Source of the DNA: Flavobacterium filum DSM 17961
GTDB taxonomy: Bacteria; Bacteroidota; Bacteroidia; Flavobacteriales; Flavobacteriaceae
NCBI RefSeq assembly: GCF_000425465.1
Contig: NZ_AUDM01000008.1
Location: 1-64,000 of the forward strand
DNA: 64,000 nt
Reading direction: 5' to 3'
In this document: one piece after another, positions 34,530 through 43,340 of the stretch
Layout of the letters: each line of letters begins with the position of its first letter
Position numbering within the stretch: the stretch's first letter is position 1
Translations under genes and position numbers: made by a program
Notes under the pieces: generated by a model
What the model saw: the letters and a program-made list of their open reading frames with translations, nothing else
What the model was told of the DNA's origin: nothing
The model's database searches: none

Positions 34530-35312
34530 ATGAGCAATTCAATTCTTTTGAAAATTGAAAACAAAGTCGCTTACATTATATTGAACAGACCAGATGTGTT
34601 CAATAGCTTCAACCGTGAAATGGCTTTATCATTACAAAAAATTCTAACGGATTGTTCAACAGATAACGCTGTTCGAGCCATCGTCATTACCGGAAACGGA
34701 AAAGCCTTTTGTGCCGGGCAAGATTTAAAAGAAGTCACCGATCCAGATTTGAATCCCGGTTTCAGAAAAATTCTGGAAGAACATTACAATCCGATTATTC
34801 AATTAATCAGAACAATCGAAAAACCCATAATTGCAGTTGTGAATGGCGTAGCAGCCGGAGCCGGAGCCAATATTGCTCTAGCTTGTGATATTGTGTTAGC
34901 TTCCGAAAATGCATCTTTCATTCAAGCATTTAGTAAAATTGGATTGATTCCTGATAGTGCCGGAACATTTTTCCTACCACGTTTAATCGGGTTCCAAAAA
35001 GCTTCCGCTTTAATGATGTTAGGCGACAAAGTTTCTTCTACTGAAGCAGAGCAATTAGGAATGGTTTACAAAGTAATTGCACCGGAGTCATTCACAGAAG
35101 AAGTTAACAAACTAGCCGAAACATTAGCAGAAATGCCAACCAAAGCGATTGGTTTAACAAAAAGATTGTTGAATCAGTCCATGATAAATAATTTAGAAAA
35201 TCAATTGGCATTAGAATCTGATTTACAAATTGAAGCCAGTTCATCCAACGATTATAAAGAAGGTGTCACAGCATTCGTAGAAAAAAGAAAACCAACATTT
35301 AATGGAAACTAA
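34530..35312 (+). CDS. paaG: 1,2-epoxyphenylacetyl-CoA isomerase PaaG
   Basis: 260 aa crotonase. Oxyanion loops GKAFCAGQDLKEV and GVAAGAGANIALACDI; GLIPDSAGTFFLPRLIG carries the Asp used by PaaG to isomerise the epoxide to the oxepin. Most similar in motif pattern to PaaG. Overlaps paaH by 11 bp. Confidence 0.93.
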   Translation: MSNSILLKIENKVAYIILNRPDVFNSFNREMALSLQKILTDCSTDNAVRAIVITGNGKAFCAGQDLKEVTDPDLNPGFRKILEEHYNPIIQLIRTIEKPIIAVVNGVAAGAGANIALACDIVLASENASFIQAFSKIGLIPDSAGTFFLPRLIGFQKASALMMLGDKVSSTEAEQLGMVYKVIAPESFTEEVNKLAETLAEMPTKAIGLTKRLLNQSMINNLENQLALESDLQIEASSSNDYKEGVTAFVEKRKPTFNGN

Positions 35313-36465
35313 TTTGAAAGTAGCAGTAATAGGATGTGGTACAATGGGTAGCGGTATTGCTCAAGTTGCGGCTACTGCTGGTTGTGATGTTAAAATTTTT
35401 GACACCAGTAATGTCGCATTGGAAAGAAGTGAAAAAAACCTAGAAATCACCCTTTCCAAATTAGTCGAAAAAGCAAAAATTGATGAAATTGAAAAAAGCA
35501 GAATCATCAATAATATTTCGTATTCAACTACATTTGCCGAGTTATCATATTCTGATTTAGTCATCGAAGCTATAATTGAAAATTTAGACATCAAACGAAA
35601 ACTTTTTTCAGAATTAGAAAATTACGTTTCACCAGAAACAATTCTAGCCTCCAATACATCCTCATTATCCATCGCTTCCATTGCCGCTTCCTGTCAAAAA
35701 CCGGAACGTGTAATTGGGATTCATTTCTTTAATCCGGCTCCGCTTATGCAATTGGTTGAAGTCATTCCTGCCATACAAACCAGTCAAGAAGTGGTAGAAC
35801 AAACCGTTCAAACCATCACCGATTGGAAAAAAGTCGTCGCCATTGCCAAAGATACACCCGGATTTATAGTGAATCGAGTAGCTCGTCCATTTTACAGTGA
35901 AGCATTACGTATTTATGAAGAAGGGAAAGCAGATTTCGCTACCATCGATTGGGCCATGAAAACCATCGGCGGATTCCGAATGGGACCTTTTGAATTGATG
36001 GATTTCATCGGAAACGATGTCAATTACACCGTCACCGAAACTGTTTTCACCGCTTTTTATTTCGACCCAAGATACAAGCCTTCATTTACCCAAAAACGAC
36101 TTTCAGAAGCCGGTTTTTTCGGAAGAAAATCAGGAAGAGGATATTACAATTATAGTGAAGAATTACCACAGCCAACCGAAGATAATCAATTAGGACAATA
36201 CATCGTTGACAGAATTGTAGTAATGCTCATCAACGAAGCGGCAGAAGCTTATTTTTTAAACATCGCATCCGCCAAAGACATCGACAATGCCATGACCAAA
36301 GGAGTCAATTACCCAAAAGGATTACTCGCTTGGGCAGACGAAAAAGGAATCAATTGGTGTGTCGAAAAAATGGATGAATTATATGATGAATATCACGAAG
36401 ACCGCTACCGCTGCAGTCCGATTTTAAGAAAAATGAAGCGTGAAAACACAACTTTTTTCAAATAA
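35302..36465 (+). CDS. paaH: 3-hydroxyadipyl-CoA dehydrogenase PaaH
   Basis: 387 aa. NAD-binding Rossmann motif GCGTMGSGIAQVAATAG at the start, catalytic His in GIHFFNPAPLMQLVEVIP, and a C-terminal dimerisation domain duplicated (GPFELMDFIGNDVNY; NYPKGLLAWADEKGIN). Oxidises 3-hydroxyadipyl-CoA to 3-oxoadipyl-CoA. Overlaps paaG and paaI. Confidence 0.94.
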   Translation: METNLKVAVIGCGTMGSGIAQVAATAGCDVKIFDTSNVALERSEKNLEITLSKLVEKAKIDEIEKSRIINNISYSTTFAELSYSDLVIEAIIENLDIKRKLFSELENYVSPETILASNTSSLSIASIAASCQKPERVIGIHFFNPAPLMQLVEVIPAIQTSQEVVEQTVQTITDWKKVVAIAKDTPGFIVNRVARPFYSEALRIYEEGKADFATIDWAMKTIGGFRMGPFELMDFIGNDVNYTVTETVFTAFYFDPRYKPSFTQKRLSEAGFFGRKSGRGYYNYSEELPQPTEDNQLGQYIVDRIVVMLINEAAEAYFLNIASAKDIDNAMTKGVNYPKGLLAWADEKGINWCVEKMDELYDEYHEDRYRCSPILRKMKRENTTFFK

Positions 36466-36869
36466 TGAAACCGAATGAAATTGTAAATAAAATGTTCCAA
36501 AACGATGCTTTTAGCCAATGGCTCGGCATCGCCGTTGAAGAAATTTCAGAAGGAAAATGCGTTTTATCCATGACCATCCGCAAAGAAATGACTAATGGTT
36601 TTGGCATTGCTCATGGTGGAATCACGTATTCAATAGCCGATAGTGCTTTGGCTTTTGCGGCGAATTCATATGGTCGTCAATCAGTGAGCATCGATACGTC
36701 GATTAATCACATTGAAGCCTTGAAAGAAGGGGATAAAATCATTGCCATCGCCACCGAAAATGCTCTAAAAAACAAATTTGGGTTCTATACCATTGAAATA
36801 AAAAAAGAAGAAAAAACAGTCGCACTTTTCAAAGGAACCGTGTTCCGAAGCGAAAAAGAGTGGGAATAA
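36465..36869 (+). CDS. paaI: PaaI hot-dog thioesterase
   Basis: 134 aa single hot-dog fold: GFGIAHGGITYSIADSALAF and SIDTSINHIEALKEGDKIIA. PaaI hydrolyses phenylacetyl-CoA-type thioesters and prevents CoA sequestration when the pathway stalls. One-base TAATG overlap with paaH. Confidence 0.93.
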   Translation: MKPNEIVNKMFQNDAFSQWLGIAVEEISEGKCVLSMTIRKEMTNGFGIAHGGITYSIADSALAFAANSYGRQSVSIDTSINHIEALKEGDKIIAIATENALKNKFGFYTIEIKKEEKTVALFKGTVFRSEKEWE

Positions 36870-36920
36870 TATAAATAATTAGAATAGAATGGCTCGGTTT
36901 TTTTCAACAGAAATCTAAAA

Positions 36921-36943
36921 ACCGACAATCGACAACCGACAAC
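36921..36943. repeat. CCGACAA heptamers between paaI and paaJ
   Basis: CCGACAATCGACAACCGACA (36922-36941) within the 78-bp gap; same unit as 32676-32710. Confidence 0.8.
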
Positions 36944-36947
36944 AAAT

Positions 36948-38150
36948 ATGGAAGCATACATCATAGACGGAGTTCGAACTCCAATAGGAAGTTACCAAGG
37001 AACCTTATCAGCCGTTCGCCCGGACGACTTAGGAGCTTTGGTCATCAAAACTGTAGTAGAAAAAAATCCAAACATACCAAAAGAAGCCTATGATGATGTT
37101 ATCATGGGTTGTGCAAACCAAGCAGGAGAAGATAACAGAAATGTAGCCAGAATGTCGCTATTACTAGCTGGTTTACCATTTTCCGTTCCAGGTGAAACCG
37201 TAAACCGTTTGTGCAGTTCTGGATTATCAGCAATTATTCATGCCAACCGTGCTATCAAAGCCGGAGACGGACACATTTTCATAGCTGGTGGAATCGAAAA
37301 CATGACTCGTGGACCATTAGTGGTTTCCAAACCATCTGCCGCTTTCGGAACGGATAGTAAAATGTATGATTCCAGTTTTGGCTGGCGTTTCATCAATCCG
37401 AAAATGCATCTACAATATGGAACGGATGCGATGGGAGAAACTGCAGAAAACTTAGTGGATAAATATAAAATCTCAAGAGAAGATCAAGATGCTTTTGCTT
37501 TCAATAGTCAAATGAAAGCTGCAGCAGCTCAACAATCCGGACGTTTAGCGAAAGAAATTGTAGCAGTAGAAATTCCGCAACGAAAAAGCGACCCAATCCT
37601 ATTTTCAAAAGATGAGTTTGTAAAACCAAATTCAACCTTAGAAGGATTATCAAAACTTCGTCCGGCTTTCAGAAAAGAAGGAAGTGTTACCGCCGGAAAT
37701 GCCTCCGGATTAAACGACGGAGCAGCCGCAACCATCATCGCATCAGAAGAAGCCGTAAAAAAATATAACCTCAAACCATTAGCTCGAATCATTAGTTCGG
37801 CCGTGGTTGGAGTAGAACCAAGAATAATGGGAATTGGTCCTGTTGAAGCGACTAACAAAGCATTAGCGAAAGCCGGTTTAACCTTAGCCGATATGGATAT
37901 TATCGAACTAAACGAAGCCTTTGCCGCACAAGTATTAGCCTGCACCAGAGCTTGGGGAATTGCTGATAACGACCCTCGATTAAATCCAAATGGAGGTTCG
38001 ATTGCCATCGGACATCCGCTTGGCGTAACAGGAGCGAGAATTGCTTATTCCGCCGCTTTAGAATTGCAACTAACAGGAAAACGATATGCCTTAATAACTA
38101 TGTGTATTGGTGTCGGTCAAGGTTATGCAGCCATCATAGAAAGAGCTTAA
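36948..38150 (+). CDS. paaJ: 3-oxoadipyl-CoA thiolase PaaJ
   Basis: 400 aa. Active Cys in NRLCSSGLSAI (about 90), His in NEAFAAQVLACTR and GGSIAIGHPLGVTGAR, and final MCIGVGQGYAAIIERA typical of 3-oxoadipyl-CoA thiolases. It cleaves 3-oxoadipyl-CoA to succinyl-CoA and acetyl-CoA, and possibly also the earlier C8 intermediate. Confidence 0.95.
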   Translation: MEAYIIDGVRTPIGSYQGTLSAVRPDDLGALVIKTVVEKNPNIPKEAYDDVIMGCANQAGEDNRNVARMSLLLAGLPFSVPGETVNRLCSSGLSAIIHANRAIKAGDGHIFIAGGIENMTRGPLVVSKPSAAFGTDSKMYDSSFGWRFINPKMHLQYGTDAMGETAENLVDKYKISREDQDAFAFNSQMKAAAAQQSGRLAKEIVAVEIPQRKSDPILFSKDEFVKPNSTLEGLSKLRPAFRKEGSVTAGNASGLNDGAAATIIASEEAVKKYNLKPLARIISSAVVGVEPRIMGIGPVEATNKALAKAGLTLADMDIIELNEAFAAQVLACTRAWGIADNDPRLNPNGGSIAIGHPLGVTGARIAYSAALELQLTGKRYALITMCIGVGQGYAAIIERA

Positions 38151-38152
38151 AA

Positions 38153-38180
38153 CTTAATGAACCTTAATTACTTAATGGTT
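38153..38180. repeat. CTTAATGAACC repeat copy
   Basis: CTTAATGAACCTTAATTACT...GGTT, one base different from the arm at 4932. Lies 3 bp past the paaJ stop, followed by an A-rich stretch. Confidence 0.75.
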
Positions 38181-38206
38181 CAAAAAAAAAAATAAATGTT
38201 GAAAAT

Positions 38207-40705
38207 ATGAACAAAACACAACATTACGTCCTCGGAAAATGGACCACCGGAACCGGCGAAGGAATTCCTTCATTCGACGCCGTTACAGGAGAATTTATCG
38301 CTTCCACAACTGTAGAAGGCCTAGATATTCCTGCTATTTTGCATTACGGTAGAACCAAAGGTGGAGAAAAACTCCGCAAAATGACCTTTCAAGAGCGTGG
38401 AAATATGATAAAAAGTTTGGCAATGTATTTAACCAAACGCAAAGAACAATTCTACGAAATCAGTTACCGCACCGGAGCAACACGAGTGGATTCTTGGATT
38501 GATATCGAAGGAGGTTTTGGAAATTTATTCGCCAACGCATCCTTACGAAAATTATTTCCTAATCAATCGTATCACGTAGAAGGTGACGCTATCGATTTGT
38601 CAAAAGGCGGTCGATTCATGGCTCATCATATTTTAGTACCCAAAAAAGGAGTTGCTATTCACATCAATGCGTTCAATTTCCCAATTTGGGGAATGTTAGA
38701 AAAATGTGCCGTAAACTGGATGGCCGGAATGCCGGCAGTGGTATTACCGGCTCCTGTAACTGCTTATTTAACAGAGGCAGTTGTAAAAGAAATCATCGCT
38801 TCCAATATTCTACCCGAAGGAGCATTGCAACTTATCAGCGGTACAGCTAAAAATATATTTGACACCGTTGAAAGTCAGGATGTCATCACCTTCACCGGTT
38901 CAGCCGCAACCGGAAGATTATTAAAAGCTCACCCAAGAATTATTCAAGAGTCTGTTCCATTTACCATGGAAGCTGATTCCCTAAATGCTTCTATTTTAGG
39001 AGAAGATGCCGTTCCCGGAACGCCCGAATTTGATTTGTTCATCAATCAAGCCAGAAGCGAAATCACTGTGAAATGCGGACAAAAATGTACTGCCATTCGC
39101 AGAATGATTGTACCTGAAAAATTAGTAGATGATGTTCAAATTGCTCTCGCAAAATCATTAGACAAAGTAACTATCGGAGACCCACGATTAAAAGAAGTTC
39201 GAATGGGAGCTTTAGTCAGCAAAGCCCAAGCGGATGTATTAAAAAACAGAGTAAATGAATTATCCAAAACAGCTTCGGTTGTGTATGGAAATTTAGATAA
39301 AGTAAACTTGGTTGGAGCCGATGAAAAAGGTGCTTTCGTTAGTCCGATTGTATTGCGAGAAGACAAACCTTTTCAAAATTTATCAGTTCATGAAACAGAA
39401 GCATTCGGACCCGTTTCAACCATCATGCCTTATAAAAATATAGATGAAGCGGTGGAATTAGCCCGAATGGGTAAAGGTTCCTTGGTTTCATCCATCGTAA
39501 CCAATTCTGATGAAATTGCCAAAGAATATGTGGTTAATGCCGCATCTCACCACGGAAGAATATTGGTTTTAAATCGTGAAAATGCTAAGCAAAGCACCGG
39601 ACACGGTTCGCCACTTCCGTTATTAATTCACGGTGGTCCCGGTCGTGCCGGAGGAGGAGAAGAAATGGGTGGTGTTCGCGGTATCAAACATTATATGCAA
39701 CGCTGTGCCATTCAAGGTTCGCCAACTACATTAACGGAAATTACCGGAATTTATCAACCGAATTCGGCTTATAAAGAAATTACACAACATCCGTTTCAAT
39801 ACCATTGGGAAGATATCCAACCCGGAATGTCGCTCAAAACACATAAACGCACAGTCACCGATACTGATATCATCAATTTTGCCAATTTAACGTGGGATCA
39901 TTTTTATGCTCACACCGACATCACTTCGCTTGACGGAAGCATTTTTGAAAAACGAACCGCTCACGGTTATTTCATTTTAGCCGCCGCCGCCGGATTATTT
40001 GTTTATCCGAACAAAGGACCTGTTGCTGCCAATTATGGACTGGAAGAATGTCGATTTTTACGACCAATTTATCACAACGATACGATTTATGTTCGTTTAA
40101 CGTGTAAACAAAAAATTGAACGCGACGTCGCTTCAGCCGAGCATCCAAGTGGAATCGTAAAATGGTTTGTGGAAGTTTTTGATGCCGAAAATGAACTCGT
40201 TGCTGTTGCCACCATTTTAACAATGGTTCAGAAAAAGCAAGAAGTCTTCATAGAAATGACGGATGAAAAAATTGCTGAATGTCTAAATAAATTAACCGAA
40301 GAAACCAAACCGCAATGGGGAATTTTAACACCGCAACACCTTTTGGAGCATTTGGAACACGGTTACAGAATTATGTCGGGTGAAATTCAGGATTTCGAAA
40401 TTGCAACCCCCGAAAAGATTCTGGATAAAGTGCACAATTCATTGTACAATTATGATAAATTCCCAAAAGGAACCGCTTTTCCAACGATGAGAAAAGGAGA
40501 ATTGGAAGATTTGATTCACCCCGATTTTGAAACAGCCAAAGCAAAATTTTTCGAAGCCAGAGAAGCGTATAAAGTATTTTTTAAAGAAAATCCGGAAGTA
40601 AAATTAAAGAACATGGTGTTTGGACATTTAAATAAATATGAATCGTATTTACTCGAACGAAAGCATTTGAATCATCATTTTGAACAATTTGGAATTTTAA
40701 ATTAA
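38207..40705 (+). CDS. paaZ: PaaZ, bifunctional ring-opening enzyme, with an extra C-terminal DinB-like domain
   Basis: 832 aa, about 150 longer than the usual 680. Aldehyde dehydrogenase domain 1-515 (AFNFPIWGMLEKCAVNWMAG, FTGSAATGR, VKCGQKCTAIRR with catalytic Cys), MaoC hydratase domain about 530-675 (NLTWDHFYAHTDITS, RTAHGYFILAAAAG) and a third domain 680-832 with PQWGILTPQHLLEHLEHG, NMVFGHLNKYESYLL and KHLNHHFEQFG, a His pattern of DUF1569/DinB-like proteins. PaaZ opens oxepin-CoA and oxidises the aldehyde. The fused domain is unexpected; its job is unknown. Confidence 0.94.
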   Translation: MNKTQHYVLGKWTTGTGEGIPSFDAVTGEFIASTTVEGLDIPAILHYGRTKGGEKLRKMTFQERGNMIKSLAMYLTKRKEQFYEISYRTGATRVDSWIDIEGGFGNLFANASLRKLFPNQSYHVEGDAIDLSKGGRFMAHHILVPKKGVAIHINAFNFPIWGMLEKCAVNWMAGMPAVVLPAPVTAYLTEAVVKEIIASNILPEGALQLISGTAKNIFDTVESQDVITFTGSAATGRLLKAHPRIIQESVPFTMEADSLNASILGEDAVPGTPEFDLFINQARSEITVKCGQKCTAIRRMIVPEKLVDDVQIALAKSLDKVTIGDPRLKEVRMGALVSKAQADVLKNRVNELSKTASVVYGNLDKVNLVGADEKGAFVSPIVLREDKPFQNLSVHETEAFGPVSTIMPYKNIDEAVELARMGKGSLVSSIVTNSDEIAKEYVVNAASHHGRILVLNRENAKQSTGHGSPLPLLIHGGPGRAGGGEEMGGVRGIKHYMQRCAIQGSPTTLTEITGIYQPNSAYKEITQHPFQYHWEDIQPGMSLKTHKRTVTDTDIINFANLTWDHFYAHTDITSLDGSIFEKRTAHGYFILAAAAGLFVYPNKGPVAANYGLEECRFLRPIYHNDTIYVRLTCKQKIERDVASAEHPSGIVKWFVEVFDAENELVAVATILTMVQKKQEVFIEMTDEKIAECLNKLTEETKPQWGILTPQHLLEHLEHGYRIMSGEIQDFEIATPEKILDKVHNSLYNYDKFPKGTAFPTMRKGELEDLIHPDFETAKAKFFEAREAYKVFFKENPEVKLKNMVFGHLNKYESYLLERKHLNHHFEQFGILN

Positions 40706-40730
40706 TCTTATTTAAAAAGTTACTATTACA

Positions 40731-41729
40731 ATGCAGTCGCCAATACTTTTATACCAAACAGCAGAAACCAATATTAATGTTGAGGTCACGTACCTTGATG
40801 AAAGTTTTTGGTTAACTCAAAAAGTAATGGCAAAATTATTCGGAGTTGAAAGTCATACAATAACCTATCATTTAAAGGAAATATTTGAAAGTAACGAATT
40901 AGAGCAAAATTCAACTACTCGAAAAATTCGAGTAGTTCAAAAAGAAGGAAAAAGAGAAGTATCCAGAGAATTAGATTTTTATAATCTTGACGCAATTATA
41001 GCAGTGGGTTATCGGGTAAATTCAAAGCAAGCAACTCAATTTAGAATTTGGGCAACAAAAACGCTGAAAGAATTTATTATTAAAGGATTCGTTCTAAATG
41101 ATGAGATGTTAAAAAACGGTAAGTCATTTGGTAAAGATTATTTTGAAGAGTTATTAGAAAGAATCAGAGAAATAAGATCTTCTGAAAGAAGATTTTATCA
41201 AAAAATCACAGATATTTTTGCACTTTCTGCCGATTACGATAAAAATCATGAACAAACAAAAACTTTTTTTGCAACCATTCAAAACAAACTACATTGGGCA
41301 ATTACAGGTAAAACAGCAGCAGAAATAATATATAGTGAAGCAGATGCCAACAAAATATTTATGGGTTTAACTACATGGAAAGATGCTCCGGATGGTAAGA
41401 TTCATAAGACCGATATAAGTGTAGCAAAAAATTATTTGAACCAAGAGCATTTAGCCGAATTAAATAGAATTGTTTCAGCCTATTTAGATTTAGCCGAGAA
41501 TAATGCTAAACGACAAGTACTAATGAAAATGGACGATTGGGTAGATTTTATGGATAATTTTCTCAAACTTTCAAATTATCCAATTTTACTCAATAAAGGA
41601 AAAATAACTTTTTTAGAAGCCAAAATAAAAGCTGAGATGGAATTTGATAAATTTAGAATAATTCAAGACCAAAAATATTTAAGTGATTTTGACAAAGAAA
41701 TAAATAAATTAAAGAAAGATAACGATTGA
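40731..41729 (+). CDS. RhuM-family protein
   Basis: 332 aa. Matches the RhuM/virulence-associated family in its order: LLYQTAETNINVEVTYLDES, FWLTQKVMAKLFGVESHTIT (HTH-like), ELDFYNLDAIIAVGYRVNSK, QATQFRIWATKTLKEFIIKG and a coiled C-terminal half (ERRFYQKITDIFALSADYDK). The role is unknown; related genes occur near Fic or restriction genes. It is unrelated to phenylacetate breakdown yet lies in the paa operon in the same orientation, 25 bp after paaZ. A repeat-laden spacer follows it, so it looks inserted. Confidence 0.88.
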   Translation: MQSPILLYQTAETNINVEVTYLDESFWLTQKVMAKLFGVESHTITYHLKEIFESNELEQNSTTRKIRVVQKEGKREVSRELDFYNLDAIIAVGYRVNSKQATQFRIWATKTLKEFIIKGFVLNDEMLKNGKSFGKDYFEELLERIREIRSSERRFYQKITDIFALSADYDKNHEQTKTFFATIQNKLHWAITGKTAAEIIYSEADANKIFMGLTTWKDAPDGKIHKTDISVAKNYLNQEHLAELNRIVSAYLDLAENNAKRQVLMKMDDWVDFMDNFLKLSNYPILLNKGKITFLEAKIKAEMEFDKFRIIQDQKYLSDFDKEINKLKKDND

Positions 41730-41837
41730 AGATATACGATTTTTGAATCGAGAGCTTTGCTCGAATTGGCCTAACATTATAGAAGTACAATAAGTTCATC
41801 AATCAAATATCGTTAATCATCAATCAAATAAATCAAT
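41730..41837. repeat. Composite spacer repeat after the RhuM gene
   Basis: TGAAGATATACGATTTTTGA and ATATCGTTAATCATCAATCA are degenerate inverted copies of the repeat before paaD; a CGAG-AGCTTTG-CTCG hairpin (41750s) is nested in the first. No promoter seen. Confidence 0.7.
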
Positions 41838-42587
41838 ATGGAAGCATACGTTAAAATTGAAATAAACAATTACATCGCCACCATCGAATTTTTTCATCCT
41901 GAACAAAATTCCCTACCAAGTGATGTCTTAAAAAAATTAGCCAATACCATCACCGAAGCCGGAAACAATGACCAAGTGAAAGTCATCATTTTAAAAAGTG
42001 GTGGCGACCGAACTTTTTGTGCAGGAGCCAGTTTTAAAGAATTGATTGCCATCAACGACGCCGAAACCGGAAAAGTATTTTTCTCCGGATTTGCCAATGT
42101 CATCAACGCCATGCGTAAATGTCCAAAATTCATCATCGGAAGAATTCAAGGAAAAACAGTTGGTGGCGGAGTCGGAATCGCTTCTGCAACCGATTATTGT
42201 ATGGCGACCAAATTCGCTGCAATCAAACTAAGCGAACTCAACGTTGGAATCGGGCCATTTGTGGTTTCACCTGCAATTGAACGTAAAATGGGAGTTTCAG
42301 CGATGTCACAAATCGCCATTGATGCCAACACCTTTTACGAAGCCAATTGGGCAAGAGAAAAAGGATTGTATGCATTTGTTTTTGAAACCATCGAAGAATT
42401 AGACGAAGCCGTTCAAAAATTTGCAGAACACCTTTGCACCTATAATTCGGAAGCCATGCAAGAAATGAAAAAGATTTTCTGGCGAGGCACCGACAATTGG
42501 GATAATCTATTAGCCGAAAGAGCCGCCATCAGCGGACGATTGGTTTTATCAGATTTCACAAAAGAAACGTTGAAGAAGTTTAAATAA
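41838..42587 (+). CDS. Enoyl-CoA hydratase/isomerase family protein, PaaF-like
   Basis: 249 aa crotonase with oxyanion-hole loops RTFCAGASFKEL and KTVGGGVGIASATDYC; GIGPFVVSPAIERKMG. PaaF hydrates 2,3-dehydroadipyl-CoA in this pathway, and this is the only candidate here. The usual Glu at the second catalytic site is less clear (LNVGIGPFVV), so an isomerase role cannot be excluded. Confidence 0.82.
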   Translation: MEAYVKIEINNYIATIEFFHPEQNSLPSDVLKKLANTITEAGNNDQVKVIILKSGGDRTFCAGASFKELIAINDAETGKVFFSGFANVINAMRKCPKFIIGRIQGKTVGGGVGIASATDYCMATKFAAIKLSELNVGIGPFVVSPAIERKMGVSAMSQIAIDANTFYEANWAREKGLYAFVFETIEELDEAVQKFAEHLCTYNSEAMQEMKKIFWRGTDNWDNLLAERAAISGRLVLSDFTKETLKKFK

Positions 42588-42647
42588 AGAATATAGAAAA
42601 TAGAACATAGAAAATAGACGAAACCGAAAATCTATTTTCTATATTCT
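42588..42647. repeat. 17-bp perfect inverted repeat
   Basis: AGAATATAGAAAATAGA (42588-42604) and TCTATTTTCTATATTCT (42631-42647), with another ATAGAAAATAGA inside. Gap between the PaaF-like gene and paaY. Confidence 0.85.
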
Positions 42648-42670
42648 ATTCTCTTTTATCTAAAAAAAAT

Positions 42671-43267
42671 ATGATCTACGAATTCAAAGGGTTCATTCCC
42701 GTCATACACGAAAGCAGTTTTATCCATCCGCAGGCAGCGGTAACGGGTAATGTAATCATTGGGAAAAATGTGTATGTTGGTCCCGGAGCAGCTATCCGTG
42801 GCGATTGGGGAGAAATCATCATTGAAGACGGTTGCAATGTGCAAGAAAATTGTACCATTCACATGTTTCCCGGTAAGTCAATGATTTTGAAAGAAGGAGC
42901 TCATATCGGTCACGGAGCTATTATTCACGGAGCCAATATTGGTAGAAATTGTTTAGTAGGTATGAATGCGGTCATCATGGATGATGTGAATGTGGGAGAC
43001 GAATGCATCATTGGAGCCTTAGCTTTTGTAAAAGCCGGAATGCAAATCCCAAATCGAAAAATGGTCGTTGGAAATCCAGCCACAATTATAAAAGACGTTT
43101 CAGACGAAATGATTGATTGGAAAACAAAAGGAACAGCATTATATCAGCAATTACCGGCAGAATGTTACGAATCATTGAGAGCTGTTGAGCCATTGCGTGA
43201 AATACCGGAGAATCGGCCATCGCAAGAAGCGTTTTATAAAACATTAGAAGAGTTTAAGAAAAAATAA
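42671..43267 (+). CDS. paaY: PaaY-type gamma-class carbonic anhydrase-like thioesterase
   Basis: 198 aa left-handed beta-helix (hexapeptide repeats: VIIGKNVYVGPGAAIRG, AHIGHGAIIHGANIGRN) with gamma-carbonic-anhydrase His. PaaY hydrolyses CoA esters from stalled pathway intermediates. C-terminal helix about 165-198. Confidence 0.92.
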   Translation: MIYEFKGFIPVIHESSFIHPQAAVTGNVIIGKNVYVGPGAAIRGDWGEIIIEDGCNVQENCTIHMFPGKSMILKEGAHIGHGAIIHGANIGRNCLVGMNAVIMDDVNVGDECIIGALAFVKAGMQIPNRKMVVGNPATIIKDVSDEMIDWKTKGTALYQQLPAECYESLRAVEPLREIPENRPSQEAFYKTLEEFKKK

Positions 43268-43272
43268 ATTTT

Positions 43273-43325
43273 GTTTCAAGTTTAAAGTTTCAAGTTATCG
43301 CAACCTGAAACTTTAAACCTGAAAC
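43273..43325. repeat. 24-bp inverted repeat with CTGAAAC tandem units
   Basis: Arm 43273-43296 (GTTTCAAGTTTAAAGTTTCA...) complementary to 43302-43325 with two G-T pairs; then CTGAAAC repeats to 43332. Gap between paaY and the E2 gene. Confidence 0.8.
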
Positions 43326-43340
43326 CTGAAACAAATTAAT

